Assembly: GCF_002014985.1 (NCBI RefSeq)
Contig: NZ_MUXU01000029.1
Location: 1-30,726, forward strand
Length of the DNA: 30,726 nucleotides
Source of the DNA: Moraxella caviae
GTDB taxonomy: Bacteria; Pseudomonadota; Gammaproteobacteria; Pseudomonadales; Moraxellaceae
Direction of reading: 5' to 3'
Shown here one piece after another: positions 15,287-24,709 of this stretch (position 1 is its first letter; each line of letters opens with the position of its first letter). The notes beneath the pieces are model-generated. The model was not told where the DNA came from and did not search any database. It was given only the letters and a program-made list of their open reading frames with translations. A program made the translations under genes and the position numbers.

Positions 15287-16768
15287 ATGACCGTACAAAC
15301 TTTCAATCCGCAAAACCAAAACACCACCTATCACCACAAAGCCAATCACAATCAAAACCGCGACATCAGCCAAAGTGCGGATTTGGCAGGCACTGCGCCT
15401 GACACAAAAACAAGCGCACCAAAAGTCGGCTTTGTGTCGCTTGGCTGCCCAAAGGCGCTCGTGGACAGCGAACGCATCATCACCGAATTGACGCGCGAAG
15501 GCTACCGTGTTGCCAATGATTATGATGGCGCAGATTTGGTGGTGGTGAACACCTGCGGATTCATTGAAAGCGCGGTGCAAGAAAGCCTTGACGCCATCGG
15601 TGAAGCCATCACCAAAAACGGCAAGGTCATCGTTACTGGCTGCCTTGGCAAAGACGCAGAAAAAATCCGCACCATGCACCCAAAAGTCCTTGCTGTGACG
15701 GGCGCGCACGCTTATCAAGAAGTGGTGCAAGCGGTTACGCATCATGTGCCAAAGCCTGCCAAGCCCAAAAACTACGACCCAAAAATTGACCTCATCAATG
15801 ACGCAGGCGTAAAGCTCACCCCAGCGCATTATGCTTATTTGAAGATTTCTGAAGGCTGTAATCACCGCTGCACGTTTTGCATCATTCCTTCTTTGCGTGG
15901 CGATTTGGTCAGCCGCACCATTGACAGCGTGATGAACGAAGCGGTAGCGCTTAAAAACGCTGGCGTTAAAGAGCTGCTCATCATCAGCCAAGACACGTCT
16001 GCTTATGGCGTGGATTTAAAATACAAGATGGCTTTTTGGCAAGGCGAGCCGCTGAAAACGAAATTTTTTGACATGTGTCAAGCCCTTGCAAAACTTGGCA
16101 TTTGGGTGCGCTTGCATTATGTGTATCCTTATCCGCACGTTGATGATGTGGTCGCCATCATGGCAGACAGCATGGCAAAATCTGGCGGCAAAGGCGGTCT
16201 GTTGCCGTATTTGGACATTCCGTTTCAGCACGCCAGCCCAAGCGTACTAAAAGCGATGAAACGCCCTGCACACAGCGAAAATGTGCTTGAGCGCATTGCC
16301 AAATGGCGAGAAATTTGCCCCGACATCGCCATTCGCTCCACGTTTGTGGTGGGCTTTCCGGGTGAAACCGAAGAAGATTTTGAATATCTGCTGGAATGGC
16401 TAAAAATCGCGCGCCTAGACCGTGTGGGCTGCTTTACTTATTCTGAAGTGGAAGGCGCGGTTGCCAATGACTTGCCAAATCCTGTGCCAGAACATATCAA
16501 GCAAGAACGCTACGAGCGTTTTATGGCGGTCGCTCAGCAAATCAGCGAAGAAAAATTGCAAGAAAAAGTCGGCAAAACCATGGTGGTACTGGTGGACGAA
16601 ATTGACCACGAAGAAAACATCGCCATCTGCCGCAGCCACGCAGACGCACCAGAGATTGACGGACACGTCTATGTGGATAATATTGATGAGACAGTGAAAG
16701 CTGGCGAGTTTTTGACCGTAACGATTGACGAAGCCAGCGAATACGACTTGTTTGCAAGTTTTAAATAA
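15287..16768 (+). CDS. rimO: Ribosomal protein S12 methylthiotransferase
   Basis: Radical-SAM enzyme that adds a methylthio group to the conserved aspartate of ribosomal protein S12. The N-terminal cluster cysteines lie in [19 protein letters not shown] and TGCLG, and the radical-SAM CxxxCxxC is CNHRCTFC in [20 protein letters not shown]-terminal TRAM-like segment carries [14 protein letters not shown]. The ATG at 15287 gives 493 residues; the first 45 or so are a polar His/Asn/Gln-rich tail before [13 protein letters not shown], beyond the roughly 440 residues usual for the family. An upstream TTG at 15197 in the same frame overlaps the promoter region and is not used. Confidence 0.93.
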   Translation: MTVQTFNPQNQNTTYHHKANHNQNRDISQSADLAGTAPDTKTSAPKVGFVSLGCPKALVDSERIITELTREGYRVANDYDGADLVVVNTCGFIESAVQESLDAIGEAITKNGKVIVTGCLGKDAEKIRTMHPKVLAVTGAHAYQEVVQAVTHHVPKPAKPKNYDPKIDLINDAGVKLTPAHYAYLKISEGCNHRCTFCIIPSLRGDLVSRTIDSVMNEAVALKNAGVKELLIISQDTSAYGVDLKYKMAFWQGEPLKTKFFDMCQALAKLGIWVRLHYVYPYPHVDDVVAIMADSMAKSGGKGGLLPYLDIPFQHASPSVLKAMKRPAHSENVLERIAKWREICPDIAIRSTFVVGFPGETEEDFEYLLEWLKIARLDRVGCFTYSEVEGAVANDLPNPVPEHIKQERYERFMAVAQQISEEKLQEKVGKTMVVLVDEIDHEENIAICRSHADAPEIDGHVYVDNIDETVKAGEFLTVTIDEASEYDLFASFK

Positions 16769-16773
16769 ACCTT

Positions 16774-16814
16774 AAGCCGCACGAGCGTAAGTTTGTGCGG
16801 TTTGTGTTTTTGTG
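16774..16814 (+). terminator. Rho-independent terminator after rimO
   Basis: CCGCAC (16777-16782) pairs with GTGCGG (16795-16800), extended by A-T and G-T pairs, followed by TTTGTGTTTTTG. Confidence 0.75.
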
Positions 16815-16982
16815 ATTTGCTTTTTAACTCATCCTTTTCGTTTGCTCTTTTAACTTGCATTTATCACTTATATCTGTCGCTTGCATTTACCGCCTGCATT
16901 AGCAACTTTATTGACAACTTGCACGCACGATTTTAACCGTTTTTAGACAATCCAAGCCGCCAATTTACCATCATTTAGCACC

Positions 16983-18395
16983 ATGAACCTACATTCAAAT
17001 ATCCAAGCCAACAATCCTACATTGAGTAAAATTTGCGTGATTGGCCACACCAATGTCGGCAAAACTTCCCTGTTACGCACGCTTTTGCGCGATGTGTCTT
17101 TTGGTGAAGTGAAAAATTCTGCCGCCACGACACGCCACGTTGCCGAAGTGCTGATTTATTCGCTAGCCGATCATCACGAGCCGCTGGTCGCCCTGTATGA
17201 CACACCGGGGCTTGAAGATGCCACAGGCGTGATGGATTTTTTGCAAGACCACACCGATGGGCGCAGCGATGGCGTGGAGCGTTTGCAAGCATTTTTGATG
17301 GCGGCGGAGAACCAAAATGATGTACTGGACGGTGATTTTAGCCAAGAAGCCAAGGTCATCAAAAGTCTGATTGCCGCTGATATTGCCATGTACGTCATTG
17401 ATGCAAGAGAGCCTGTGCTTGGCAAATATAAAGACGAGCTGGCGATTTTGGCGAGTGCTGGCACGCCTGTGTTGCCAGTGTTTAATTTCGTCAAAGATGG
17501 CGCGGACAATATGCAAACGTGGCGTGAAATGCTGGCAAGACGTGGGCTGCACGTTGCCAATGCCTTTGACACGGTAGCGTTTGATTTTGCTGGCGAGATG
17601 TCGCTTTGGCAGCATTTGGCACTGCTTGCCAAAACGCCAGCACCCCTTGAAAAGCTAAGCACACAAAGACAAGCGCACTGGCAGGATTTGGCAGAAGAAG
17701 GCAGTTTGTTGATTGCGGATTTTTTGGTGAATGTGGCAAGTTTTCAAGAAAAAATCAGCCAAAATGACGACCCTACGCCCACTTTATTAAGAATGCAAGA
17801 CATCGTCCGCCATGCTGAAGAAAACTTGCAAAGCAAACTTTTGGACAAATACCGTTTTTATCATGCGCACATTGACACGGCGGCGGCGGACGTGCTTGGG
17901 CAAAAGCAGGACTTGTTTGATGGCGAGCTGCTCGCCCATTACGGCATTCGCACCGCTGGTGGCAGCGTGACGGGTATGCTGATTGGTGCTGGCTTTGACG
18001 TGGCGACTTTGGGCGCAAGTCTTGGGCTGGGAACGGCAATTGGCGGTGTGATTGGCGGACTTTTGCCAAACACGAGCGCCATCAAGGATAAGGCACTGGG
18101 CGTACAAACGCTGACCATAGATGACGCCACGCTGACACTGCTGGCGGCGCGTGCGCAAAACCTACATCACGCCTTACGCCATCGTGGACACGCAAGCCTA
18201 GACGCAGTGCGCCTGCACGGTGAAATCAGTCTGCCTTGGCAAAGCGACAAACTGCCCGCCATGCTTAAAAAAGCACGCCTAAATCCGCAGTATAGCAACT
18301 TGCAAGATGGCGCAAACGGCAAGCAAAACCTGCGAGCAAGTCTTGCCGAACCGCTGGCGCAGTTGCTAGAAACACATCTTTTGGGTTTAAAATAA
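16983..18395 (+). CDS. GTPase with C-terminal membrane/glycine-zipper region (DUF3482-type)
   Basis: P-loop GTPase of 470 residues. The G1 motif is GHTNVGKTS near residue 21, a threonine-rich switch I (SAATTRHVAEV) follows, and G3 is DTPG near 75. A canonical NKxD G4 motif is not present; the matching position reads VFNFVKDG, which seems normal for DUF3482 GTPases. Near residues 325-358 a glycine-rich hydrophobic stretch (GSVTGMLIGAGFDVATLGAS...GGVIGG) could insert in or associate with the membrane. In other proteobacteria such GTPases often pair with a DUF2868 membrane protein; none is adjacent here. The biological role is not known. Confidence 0.8.
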   Translation: MNLHSNIQANNPTLSKICVIGHTNVGKTSLLRTLLRDVSFGEVKNSAATTRHVAEVLIYSLADHHEPLVALYDTPGLEDATGVMDFLQDHTDGRSDGVERLQAFLMAAENQNDVLDGDFSQEAKVIKSLIAADIAMYVIDAREPVLGKYKDELAILASAGTPVLPVFNFVKDGADNMQTWREMLARRGLHVANAFDTVAFDFAGEMSLWQHLALLAKTPAPLEKLSTQRQAHWQDLAEEGSLLIADFLVNVASFQEKISQNDDPTPTLLRMQDIVRHAEENLQSKLLDKYRFYHAHIDTAAADVLGQKQDLFDGELLAHYGIRTAGGSVTGMLIGAGFDVATLGASLGLGTAIGGVIGGLLPNTSAIKDKALGVQTLTIDDATLTLLAARAQNLHHALRHRGHASLDAVRLHGEISLPWQSDKLPAMLKKARLNPQYSNLQDGANGKQNLRASLAEPLAQLLETHLLGLK

Positions 18396-18502
18396 ATCTG
18401 GCAGGTTGCGCCTTTTGCAGGTGTTTTGCAAGTTATCCTGTGAGCGATTGCAAGCAACTCACCAGCAATTCACCGCCAATGCAATATTTATCGTAACAAA
18501 CC

Positions 18503-19699
18503 CTAATTTTTCTTCGCTGCTTGCTCTGGCGTTTCTTCAATCATATCAACGGTCGTTTGACTTGACGGCTTGCTCTTAACACGCTCGGCAATCAGCACAC
18601 CGTCATCAGCAATCAAGCGCATGTGCGGATACGGAATGGCAATGCCCGCATCATCAAACGCACGCTTGATTTTTTCATTAATATTTTCTTTAATCACTGG
18701 AATGCGTGCCACCGACAAAGGCGCAACCCAAAAACGCACAATAAAATGCACGCCATATTCACCAATGTGATCCACCGTTGCCATCGGTGCTGGGTGCTTT
18801 AAAATCACTTCATCTTTTAAGAGTGTCTTAACAATCGCCGTGCGTGCTTTGGTGATGTCCGCTTCTAAAGCAATGCGCGCGCTTACATCAAAACGAATCA
18901 TTTTTTTGGACGTTAGATTGGTAACTTCAGACGATGACACGGTAGAATTTGGAATGATGATAATGATGTTATCACGATCCAAAATTTGCGTGGCACGCAG
19001 CGAAATTTTCACCACTCTCCCTTCGGTGTCGCCCAAACGAATCCAATCGCCCACTTGAAACGACTGCTCCACCAAGATGGTGATGCCTGCGATGAAGTTT
19101 GCCAGCGTGCTTTGGGCAGCAAAACCCACCGCCAAACCAACAATACCCAGACCTGCCACCAGCGACACAATATCAAAGCCAAATTGCGCCAAAATACTCG
19201 CCAACGCCAGTACAAAAATCACCACCAAAATCAAGTTTTTAAGCAGCTGCTCAATGGACGCATTCAGCTCATAATGCTTTAGCACACGGCTAATCATCTG
19301 CCCTGACGTACTCCACAGCACATAATAAAAGCCCGCCCAAGCCGCCGCTTTTGCTGTGGCGGTGATGGTGTCCGCCTTCATGCCGATTTGCGTCATCACC
19401 GCCAGCAAACTCACCACCAGCCACGCATAGCGCAGATTGGCACGCACAATTTTGACGTGGCGCGTGGACAAATGCAAAAACGCCCGCGTACGCTTCACGC
19501 AGTACACCAAAAGCCAGTACACAAGTCCAATTATGGACAGTAAAATCACGATTTTTAATGCTGTCGCCGCCAACGCCACGCCACGCTCCGCCCAGTTGAG
19601 CGTCTGATCGTCCAGCGAACCGCCCAGCGACACATACACGCTTTCGTACAAATCACGGACAATTTTTTGAAAAAACTCAGCAATATCAAAACTTTTCAT
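18503..19699 (-). CDS. MscS-family mechanosensitive ion channel
   Basis: Inner-membrane mechanosensitive channel. Hydrophobic helices lie around IVILLSIIGLVYWLLVYCV, and the pore region includes VAGLGIVGLAVGFAAQSTLANFIAGITILVEQSFQVGDWIRLGD, the MscS helix 3 and beta-domain entry. The cytoplasmic part ends with FDDAGIAIPYPHMRL. The ATG at 19699 is chosen because an extended -10 (TGCTACAAT, about 19746-19754 on the minus strand) lies just upstream. A longer form from 19804 adds 35 residues including a hydrophobic stretch and remains possible; neither start has a clear ribosome-binding site. A charged Lys/Gln-rich tail follows the channel domain. Confidence 0.85.
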   Translation of the reverse strand: MKSFDIAEFFQKIVRDLYESVYVSLGGSLDDQTLNWAERGVALAATALKIVILLSIIGLVYWLLVYCVKRTRAFLHLSTRHVKIVRANLRYAWLVVSLLAVMTQIGMKADTITATAKAAAWAGFYYVLWSTSGQMISRVLKHYELNASIEQLLKNLILVVIFVLALASILAQFGFDIVSLVAGLGIVGLAVGFAAQSTLANFIAGITILVEQSFQVGDWIRLGDTEGRVVKISLRATQILDRDNIIIIIPNSTVSSSEVTNLTSKKMIRFDVSARIALEADITKARTAIVKTLLKDEVILKHPAPMATVDHIGEYGVHFIVRFWVAPLSVARIPVIKENINEKIKRAFDDAGIAIPYPHMRLIADDGVLIAERVKSKPSSQTTVDMIEETPEQAAKKN

Positions 19700-19804
19700 G
19701 GCAACATCAAGCAGGCAAGCAAACCAAAAAATAAATAAGCGTATTGTAGCAAATCCCAATCCTGTCGTGTAAAATTTCCGCCCCAATTTCACAAAAAATT
19801 TCAT

Positions 19805-20191
19805 AAAAAATCACAAAAAATTTCTCAAAAACACATCAATTTTCAATTTTGCGTTTCAAGTCAACCTTTAAAAATCTTTGACAAATTTATTTTGAACAAC
19901 TTGTGAAATTCTTTGCAGTTTGGCAAAATTTTGATATGATGGGTTTTAATTTGCAGTGGTGATTTTTGGTGCGAATTTGGTGTGAGTTTGGCGTGGATTT
20001 AGCGCAAGTTTTCAGCGATTTTCATCATTCAATGTGTCAAAAAATCATCACCATAATGATTTTTATTTTTAAGAAAAACTTTATAAAATTCGCCAAAATT
20101 TCGTTCTTAAAACCAATTTTTCAATCAATTTTCATTCATGATTTGATGTAGAAATTATAATAAAATTTAAAAATAAAATTAAGGAAATTTC
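19805..20191. other. AT-rich intergenic region upstream of the LysO-type gene
   Basis: No credible gene; a 61-residue open frame at 19966-20151 lacks protein character. It carries an 18-nt word (19871-19888) that recurs in reverse near the left end of the window, and a TATAAT at 20156-20161 that may be the -10 of the following gene although no good -35 accompanies it. Confidence 0.5.
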
Positions 20192-21100
20192 ATGGAAGGC
20201 ATTAAAACACTCATACTGATTTTGACACCCATGTTTATCGGCTTTGCTTTGCCACAGCGCAAAAATTTCACCGAACTTGCCGAACGCCTGCTTAATTATT
20301 TGGTGTTTTTGATTTTAATCGTCATCGGTATTGAGCTTGGCTTAGTGGAGGATTTAAGCAGCAAAGTTGGCAGCATTGCTTTATATTTGGGCAGCTTGAT
20401 GGTGCTGACGATTGGTTTTGGCTTGCTAGGACTTGCAGCGTTTGATAAATTTGCACCGCCCAACCAAACCACCAAAAGCACAAACAGCACCAATCACGTC
20501 AGCATTCATGGCAGCTTGGTGCAAGTGGCGTGCTTGGCAGTGGGCTTTGTCATCGCCAAATGGCTGCCAGAAAGTGCCTTGCCGCCTGACGGCACAATCA
20601 CCGCCCTACTGATGGCACTGCTGTTTTTGGTGGGTATCAGCCTAAAAGGCTCAGGGGTCAGCCTAAAGCAAGCCTTGCTTAACAAGCGCGGACTTGCCAT
20701 CAGCGCGGTATTTATGGTGAGTACGCTTGTCAGCGGCGTGGTGTTTGCGCTGATTTTTTCTGAAGTGTCGCTGGCGCAAGGCTTGGCGCTGGCGAGTGGC
20801 TGGGGCTGGTATTCGCTGTCTGGCACGGTGATGACCGAAGCCTACGGTGCGGTGTGGGGGTCGGTGGCACTGCTTAACGATTTGGGACGTGAAGTGGTGG
20901 CTTTGCTGTTCATTCCTTATGTCATGCGCCGTTCGTCATCGGCGGCGATTGGGCTTGGCGGTGTAACCAGTCTTGATTTCACCCTACCCACGCTCACCCA
21001 AGCTGGCGGCACGCAAATCATTCCGCTGGTGATTAGTTTTGGCTTTATCACCAATGTGCTATCGCCAATTTTGATGGTGTTTTTTAGTAGTTTTGGGTGA
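20192..21100 (+). CDS. lysO: LysO-type (DUF340) lysine exporter family protein
   Basis: Multi-helix inner-membrane protein of 302 residues. The family includes E. coli LysO, which exports L-lysine and thialysine. Visible features are the N-terminal helix LILILTPMFIGFALP, the NYLVFLILIVIGIELG segment, and the C-terminal block SGWGWYSLSGTVMTEAYGAVWGSVALLNDLGREVVALLFIP, which is characteristic of DUF340/LysO. AAGGAAATTTC directly precedes the ATG. It is convergent with the cas operon. The symbol follows family assignment; substrate identity is inference. Confidence 0.82.
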   Translation: MEGIKTLILILTPMFIGFALPQRKNFTELAERLLNYLVFLILIVIGIELGLVEDLSSKVGSIALYLGSLMVLTIGFGLLGLAAFDKFAPPNQTTKSTNSTNHVSIHGSLVQVACLAVGFVIAKWLPESALPPDGTITALLMALLFLVGISLKGSGVSLKQALLNKRGLAISAVFMVSTLVSGVVFALIFSEVSLAQGLALASGWGWYSLSGTVMTEAYGAVWGSVALLNDLGREVVALLFIPYVMRRSSSAAIGLGGVTSLDFTLPTLTQAGGTQIIPLVISFGFITNVLSPILMVFFSSFG

Positions 21101-21247
21101 TGAATTTTAATGAATTGATGATTTTAAAAACAAACGACAAACTTGAATGAAAGCTTGGTTTGGTTGATTGCGCTTTGAGCAAAATTTACGCCGCCGTCAA
21201 CAATTTAAAATACTTCAACCTGTCAATCCAAGCAGCCTTTATCTAAG

Positions 21248-21538
21248 TCAAAACACCAACGCCTGATTTAGATCCAACACGGGTTTTGCACCAATATGCT
21301 CAACACGCCTTTGCCAATTACTGCCCAAATAATAAAAGCGCAGGCTGTCCACGTCAGCATCTATGATGTTTTGCAATTTATGCTTGAGCATTGCCCACTG
21401 CGCAGGATCGACTTCAATTTCAAAAACCGAATACTGCACACGCTGCCCATAATTCAAACAATGCTTGGCAATCTGCCGCAAGCGTCTTTTGCCATCATCG
21501 TCCTGCAAACTCACATCATACGTTACCAGCACCAACAC
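21248..21538 (-). CDS. cas2: CRISPR adaptation protein Cas2 (type I-C)
   Basis: Small dimeric ferredoxin-fold protein that bridges two Cas1 dimers and sets spacer length during integration. The 96 residues show the hallmark LVLVTYDVS near the N-terminus and YGQRVQYSVFEIEVDPAQW (about residues 30-48), both typical of I-C Cas2. The start is GTG, with GGAG about 10 bases upstream. It is the last gene of the cas series, 18 bp after cas1. Confidence 0.96.
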   Translation of the reverse strand: MLVLVTYDVSLQDDDGKRRLRQIAKHCLNYGQRVQYSVFEIEVDPAQWAMLKHKLQNIIDADVDSLRFYYLGSNWQRRVEHIGAKPVLDLNQALVF

Positions 21539-21556
21539 AGCCGAATCACTCCAAAA

Positions 21557-22588
21557 TCACTGCCATAAAAACGGCACATAACTATCAATATCACCACGAA
21601 TGTGCCGTGCCATGATGACAGCTTGCAAATGCGGCAACAGGCCAAATGGCACCGTCTCATCAAACCAAGCGTGGTAAATTTTCTGCTGTTTTCTGTCCTG
21701 CCATGCACTCAAAAACCGCTTTCTTGCGTCTTCATCAAGCAAAACCGCGCCATTTTCCTTGCGCACAAAATCATCACGCCCAAGCTGCCTTTTATTCACC
21801 AAAGACAGCGCAAACCGATCAATCATCGGGCGAAATTCTTCCATTAAATCCAGCGCAAGCGACACGCGCCCAGCACGCAGCTGATGGAAAAATCCGCACT
21901 GCGGGTCTAAACCCACCGTTTCTAAAGCACTACGACAATCATGCGCAAGCAAGGTATAAGCCAGCGAAAGCAGCGCATTCATCTCATCGCTTGGCGGTCT
22001 TCTGCTTCTGCTGGTAAATTCAAACGCATCATTTCTAATCAACAGACCAAACACACCAAAATATAAGCTTGCCGCTTCGCCTTCTTTACCTAAAAGCTGC
22101 GGCAAAGTATTGGTTGTTAGCACGCTTTGTTGCAATCTTTTGAGTTTGGTTTGTGCAATCTCTAGTTGTTCTTGATCTTGTTTGTTAAGTTTATCTTTAT
22201 AATCTCGCAAATATCTGGCAATCACCTGCCGCTGATTATACACCTTGCCCAGCACAATCGTTTGGCAAATTGGCACACTGCGTTTATCATCATCACAAAT
22301 GCGGTATTGCTGTCTACGGAGCAAAACATTGCCAGACACTCCGCCTTCAATTCTGGCTTGAAATTTCCCAAAACGATTCAAATGCGTGATGGTGATGCCG
22401 TTATTAGTGCAATGTTCCATCAGCGCAGGCGTTACCATCACATTGCCAAAGCACACCAGTCCTTCAAGTTTGTGAACTGGGATTCTCGCCTTGATTTCAT
22501 GTTCAATTTTCAGCACCAAATTCTCGCCATCTTTATGCAAATAGCTACCTTGGGTCTGAACATATAATGTGTTTTTTAGCAGTCTCAT
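21557..22588 (-). CDS. cas1: CRISPR integrase Cas1 (type I-C)
   Basis: Metal-dependent integrase that inserts new spacers at the leader end of the array. The ATG at 22588 gives 343 residues, the usual I-C length, beginning MRLLKNTLYV as in the family. A TTG 18 bases upstream would add six residues and is less likely. Metal ligands fit Glu169 in GKEGEAASLYF, His235 in FFHQLRAGR, and Asp247/Glu250 in SLALDLMEEFRP. It overlaps nothing and lies 38 bp after cas4. Confidence 0.96.
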   Translation of the reverse strand: MRLLKNTLYVQTQGSYLHKDGENLVLKIEHEIKARIPVHKLEGLVCFGNVMVTPALMEHCTNNGITITHLNRFGKFQARIEGGVSGNVLLRRQQYRICDDDKRSVPICQTIVLGKVYNQRQVIARYLRDYKDKLNKQDQEQLEIAQTKLKRLQQSVLTTNTLPQLLGKEGEAASLYFGVFGLLIRNDAFEFTSRSRRPPSDEMNALLSLAYTLLAHDCRSALETVGLDPQCGFFHQLRAGRVSLALDLMEEFRPMIDRFALSLVNKRQLGRDDFVRKENGAVLLDEDARKRFLSAWQDRKQQKIYHAWFDETVPFGLLPHLQAVIMARHIRGDIDSYVPFLWQ

Positions 22589-22626
22589 GGGTGATTTTTC
22601 AGCCAATACTTGACAAATTCGTTAAT

Positions 22627-23274
22627 TTATCCATCTTGCAATCTGGCAAGCAGCCACTTTTTGGCACCTTTACTAAAAACTTTCGGATGACAAATGTCTT
22701 TTAGTGAGCAATTTCGGCATTTATTAGTGCTATAATGCGCTTTTGGTGTGATTTTTTGGACAATGATGTCTTGGCAAGCACGAATGGTGTTTAAAGTCAG
22801 TTCACGCAAAGTCTCATCAAAAACCACCGAATGCCGCCTTTTCTTTTCGCCATAAAAAATCGCACCTTCAGGCACATGACAAGCGTGCATATACTCAAGA
22901 CATAACGCCTGCCCGCAAAGCTGCACTTCGTCCGCTCGGTGCGCCTTGGGTCTGCCGCGCTTATACTCTATGGGATATGGGATTGTTTCGCCATTGTTGG
23001 TGTGATATTCCACCACGTCCGCCACGCCAAAAATATTCAATTCAGGCTGAGCAAGCGGCAAAGTTCTGACAATTTTTACATCGCCACGCTTCTCGTCTGT
23101 GCCAGAATTTGCTTTTTCGTGCAAAATCTGCCCTTCTGCAGTGAATTGATTGTCCTGCCAAACTTGCTCAAGCTCAATCAAAGCAAACTGGCGCGGACAG
23201 TAAATATAATGCTGCAACTGCGACAAATACAAAACATTATCCATGCGCCCTATTTGCGGCTTAGGCTGCGTCAT
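22627..23274 (-). CDS. cas4: CRISPR adaptation nuclease Cas4 (type I-C)
   Basis: RecB-like iron-sulfur nuclease that trims prespacers and ensures a correct PAM and orientation before integration. The four cluster cysteines are all present: Cys26 in YIYCPRQFAL and Cys186, Cys189 and Cys195 in KCRNCSLKDIC. The nuclease motifs are Asp86 (GVADVVEY), the ExK pair Glu103/Lys105 in IEYKRGRPK, and the QLCGQALCLE helix. AAAGGTG precedes the ATG. A 159-bp noncoding gap with a terminator separates it from cas7, so it may have its own promoter. Confidence 0.95.
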   Translation of the reverse strand: MTQPKPQIGRMDNVLYLSQLQHYIYCPRQFALIELEQVWQDNQFTAEGQILHEKANSGTDEKRGDVKIVRTLPLAQPELNIFGVADVVEYHTNNGETIPYPIEYKRGRPKAHRADEVQLCGQALCLEYMHACHVPEGAIFYGEKKRRHSVVFDETLRELTLNTIRACQDIIVQKITPKAHYSTNKCRNCSLKDICHPKVFSKGAKKWLLARLQDG

Positions 23275-23286
23275 ATTACACCTTTG

Positions 23287-23342
23287 CAGAATTGCATCAA
23301 TAGAAATTTATCAACAGAATTGTATCAATTGAAACTTACAAC
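23287..23342. repeat. 28-bp imperfect tandem repeat upstream of cas4
   Basis: Two copies starting CAGAATTG at 23287 and 23315 share most of 28 bp; each contains AATTG-n-ATCAAT followed by GAAA. The second copy ends in AATTGAAAC, identical to the last nine bases of the main CRISPR repeat. It lies in the region expected to hold a cas4 promoter. Confidence 0.6.
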
Positions 23343-23390
23343 CGCCCATCAAGTTCGCAACTTCCTTGAATGACCGAGTTAAGTTTTTGT

Positions 23391-23435
23391 AAACAAAAAC
23401 ACCGCAACAATAAAATGATGCGGTGTTTGTCTTTT
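23391..23435. terminator. Bidirectional-looking terminator between cas7 and cas4
   Basis: Perfect 10-bp stem AAACACCGCA (23397-23406) and TGCGGTGTTT (23419-23428). On the minus strand it is followed by TTTTTGTTT and on the plus strand by GTCTTTT. On the minus strand it would stop part of the cas5-cas8c-cas7 transcript before the adaptation genes. Confidence 0.8.
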
Positions 23436-24285
23436 AGAATCCGTCAACGATTTGCGGCTCAAGTCCTGATAAAGCCTGCTTCAGCGCAGCTTCATCAAAA
23501 CTACCGTCTTCTTTAAGCAATGCCTTAAGTGAACCATGCACTTTGGCAGACGAATACTGCCCCATTTTGCTATTATGCTGCCACCAAATCAGCTTGACAA
23601 CCTGCATACTGCCTTCAGGACGTGCAGACGACGCATCACCTTCAAACAGCTTTGGCAAAATTTCCTTCAGCACTTGCGCATCGTCATCACTAAAGCCTGT
23701 GCGCTCAGCAAGCTGCGGTGTGATGGCACCGTAAGTTACATACACGCCATGCGAAATGCGGTGCTTCATACCCATGGTGTCGCTGGCTTTTTTGCTGCCA
23801 TCACCTTCGCCGCTAACGCTTTTGGTGATTTGCGTACTGACGATTTCTACTGGCTCAAGGCTAAAAGCAGGCTGAATGGTAACAGGCCCACGAACGGCGA
23901 TGGATACACCGTCTGAGTCTTTGGTTTTACCAAAAGCAAAAACCTGCCCAAAAGCCCTAACATCAAACCAAGTTTGGCACGCAGCTGCACTGGCGTCTTC
24001 TCTGCTGGTCTTTTTTGGGTTAAGAGTGTCTTTGCCAAGTACGCCTTCCGCGCGATCTTTTAAGCTTTTAAAATCATCCGACTTTTTCTCATCAGATTGC
24101 ACAAAAACTGACTGACCTACTTCCTGCAAACGATCACGAATTTTGCGCTTCAAGCACACATCCGTAATTTCGCCATTGCCTGCAAAATCAGTGCGTGGGC
24201 GATTGCCATTTAGCGGATCGCCATTTGGATTGGCGTTATCCACCGTTAAAATCAGCGCAAAATCAATCTTGGTGGTTAGGCTCAT
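23434..24285 (-). CDS. cas7: Cascade backbone protein Cas7 (Csd2, type I-C)
   Basis: RNA-binding backbone subunit that polymerises along the crRNA spacer. The 283-residue protein begins with the RAMP-type strand FALILTVDNANPNGDPLNGNRPR, a hallmark of Csd2/Csh2, and carries ITDVCLKRKIRDR and GPVTIQPAFSLEPVEIVSTQITKS. AAGGAG lies 6 bases before its ATG, and only 10 bp separate it from the end of cas8c. A stem-loop terminator immediately follows the stop codon. Confidence 0.96.
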   Translation of the reverse strand: MSLTTKIDFALILTVDNANPNGDPLNGNRPRTDFAGNGEITDVCLKRKIRDRLQEVGQSVFVQSDEKKSDDFKSLKDRAEGVLGKDTLNPKKTSREDASAAACQTWFDVRAFGQVFAFGKTKDSDGVSIAVRGPVTIQPAFSLEPVEIVSTQITKSVSGEGDGSKKASDTMGMKHRISHGVYVTYGAITPQLAERTGFSDDDAQVLKEILPKLFEGDASSARPEGSMQVVKLIWWQHNSKMGQYSSAKVHGSLKALLKEDGSFDEAALKQALSGLEPQIVDGF

Positions 24286-24295
24286 TCGTTACTCC

Positions 24296-24709
24296 TTAGG
24301 CGACTTGTGTGGTATTTTCTTGATTTTGCTTGCTTTTATTGGCAAGGTCAGCAAGATAAAATGCGTATTTTTGGCTATGATAGCCAAGCAAAAATTCGCC
24401 TGACAGTGGGCTGTTGTCATTAAAATCAGCAATTGCAAATAAGCTAAAAATCTCATTCATCAACGCTTCACGCTTATGCAATCTTTGTGGTCTGGCGTGA
24501 TTTAGGCGCTTAATGTACGGATCTAGCGCCAAGCGAATGTTGCGCCATGTGTCAAAAGGACGGTTGGCAAACTGTTGCATATAACGCTCGGCAGTCGTCA
24601 AACGATTTTCGCCCGCCACAAATAAAGCCAAGCTCTCAATATCTTCTGCTACCGCCAGCAAGCGCCCATACAGATAATCTCGCCCAGTATAAGTAACATC
24701 TAACGCCAT
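24296..24709 (-). CDS. cas11c: Predicted internal small subunit Cas11c within cas8c
   Basis: In type I-C systems the small Cascade subunit is made by internal translation of the 3' end of cas8c (published family knowledge). Here an in-frame ATG at 24709 is preceded by AAGGA with an 8-base spacing, an unusually good ribosome-binding site for the inside of a gene. It would yield 137 residues beginning MALDVTYTGRDYLYG, mostly helical, close to the size of known Cas11c. The sequence shows the start signal; production of the protein is inferred. Confidence 0.6.
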   Translation of the reverse strand: MALDVTYTGRDYLYGRLLAVAEDIESLALFVAGENRLTTAERYMQQFANRPFDTWRNIRLALDPYIKRLNHARPQRLHKREALMNEIFSLFAIADFNDNSPLSGEFLLGYHSQKYAFYLADLANKSKQNQENTTQVA

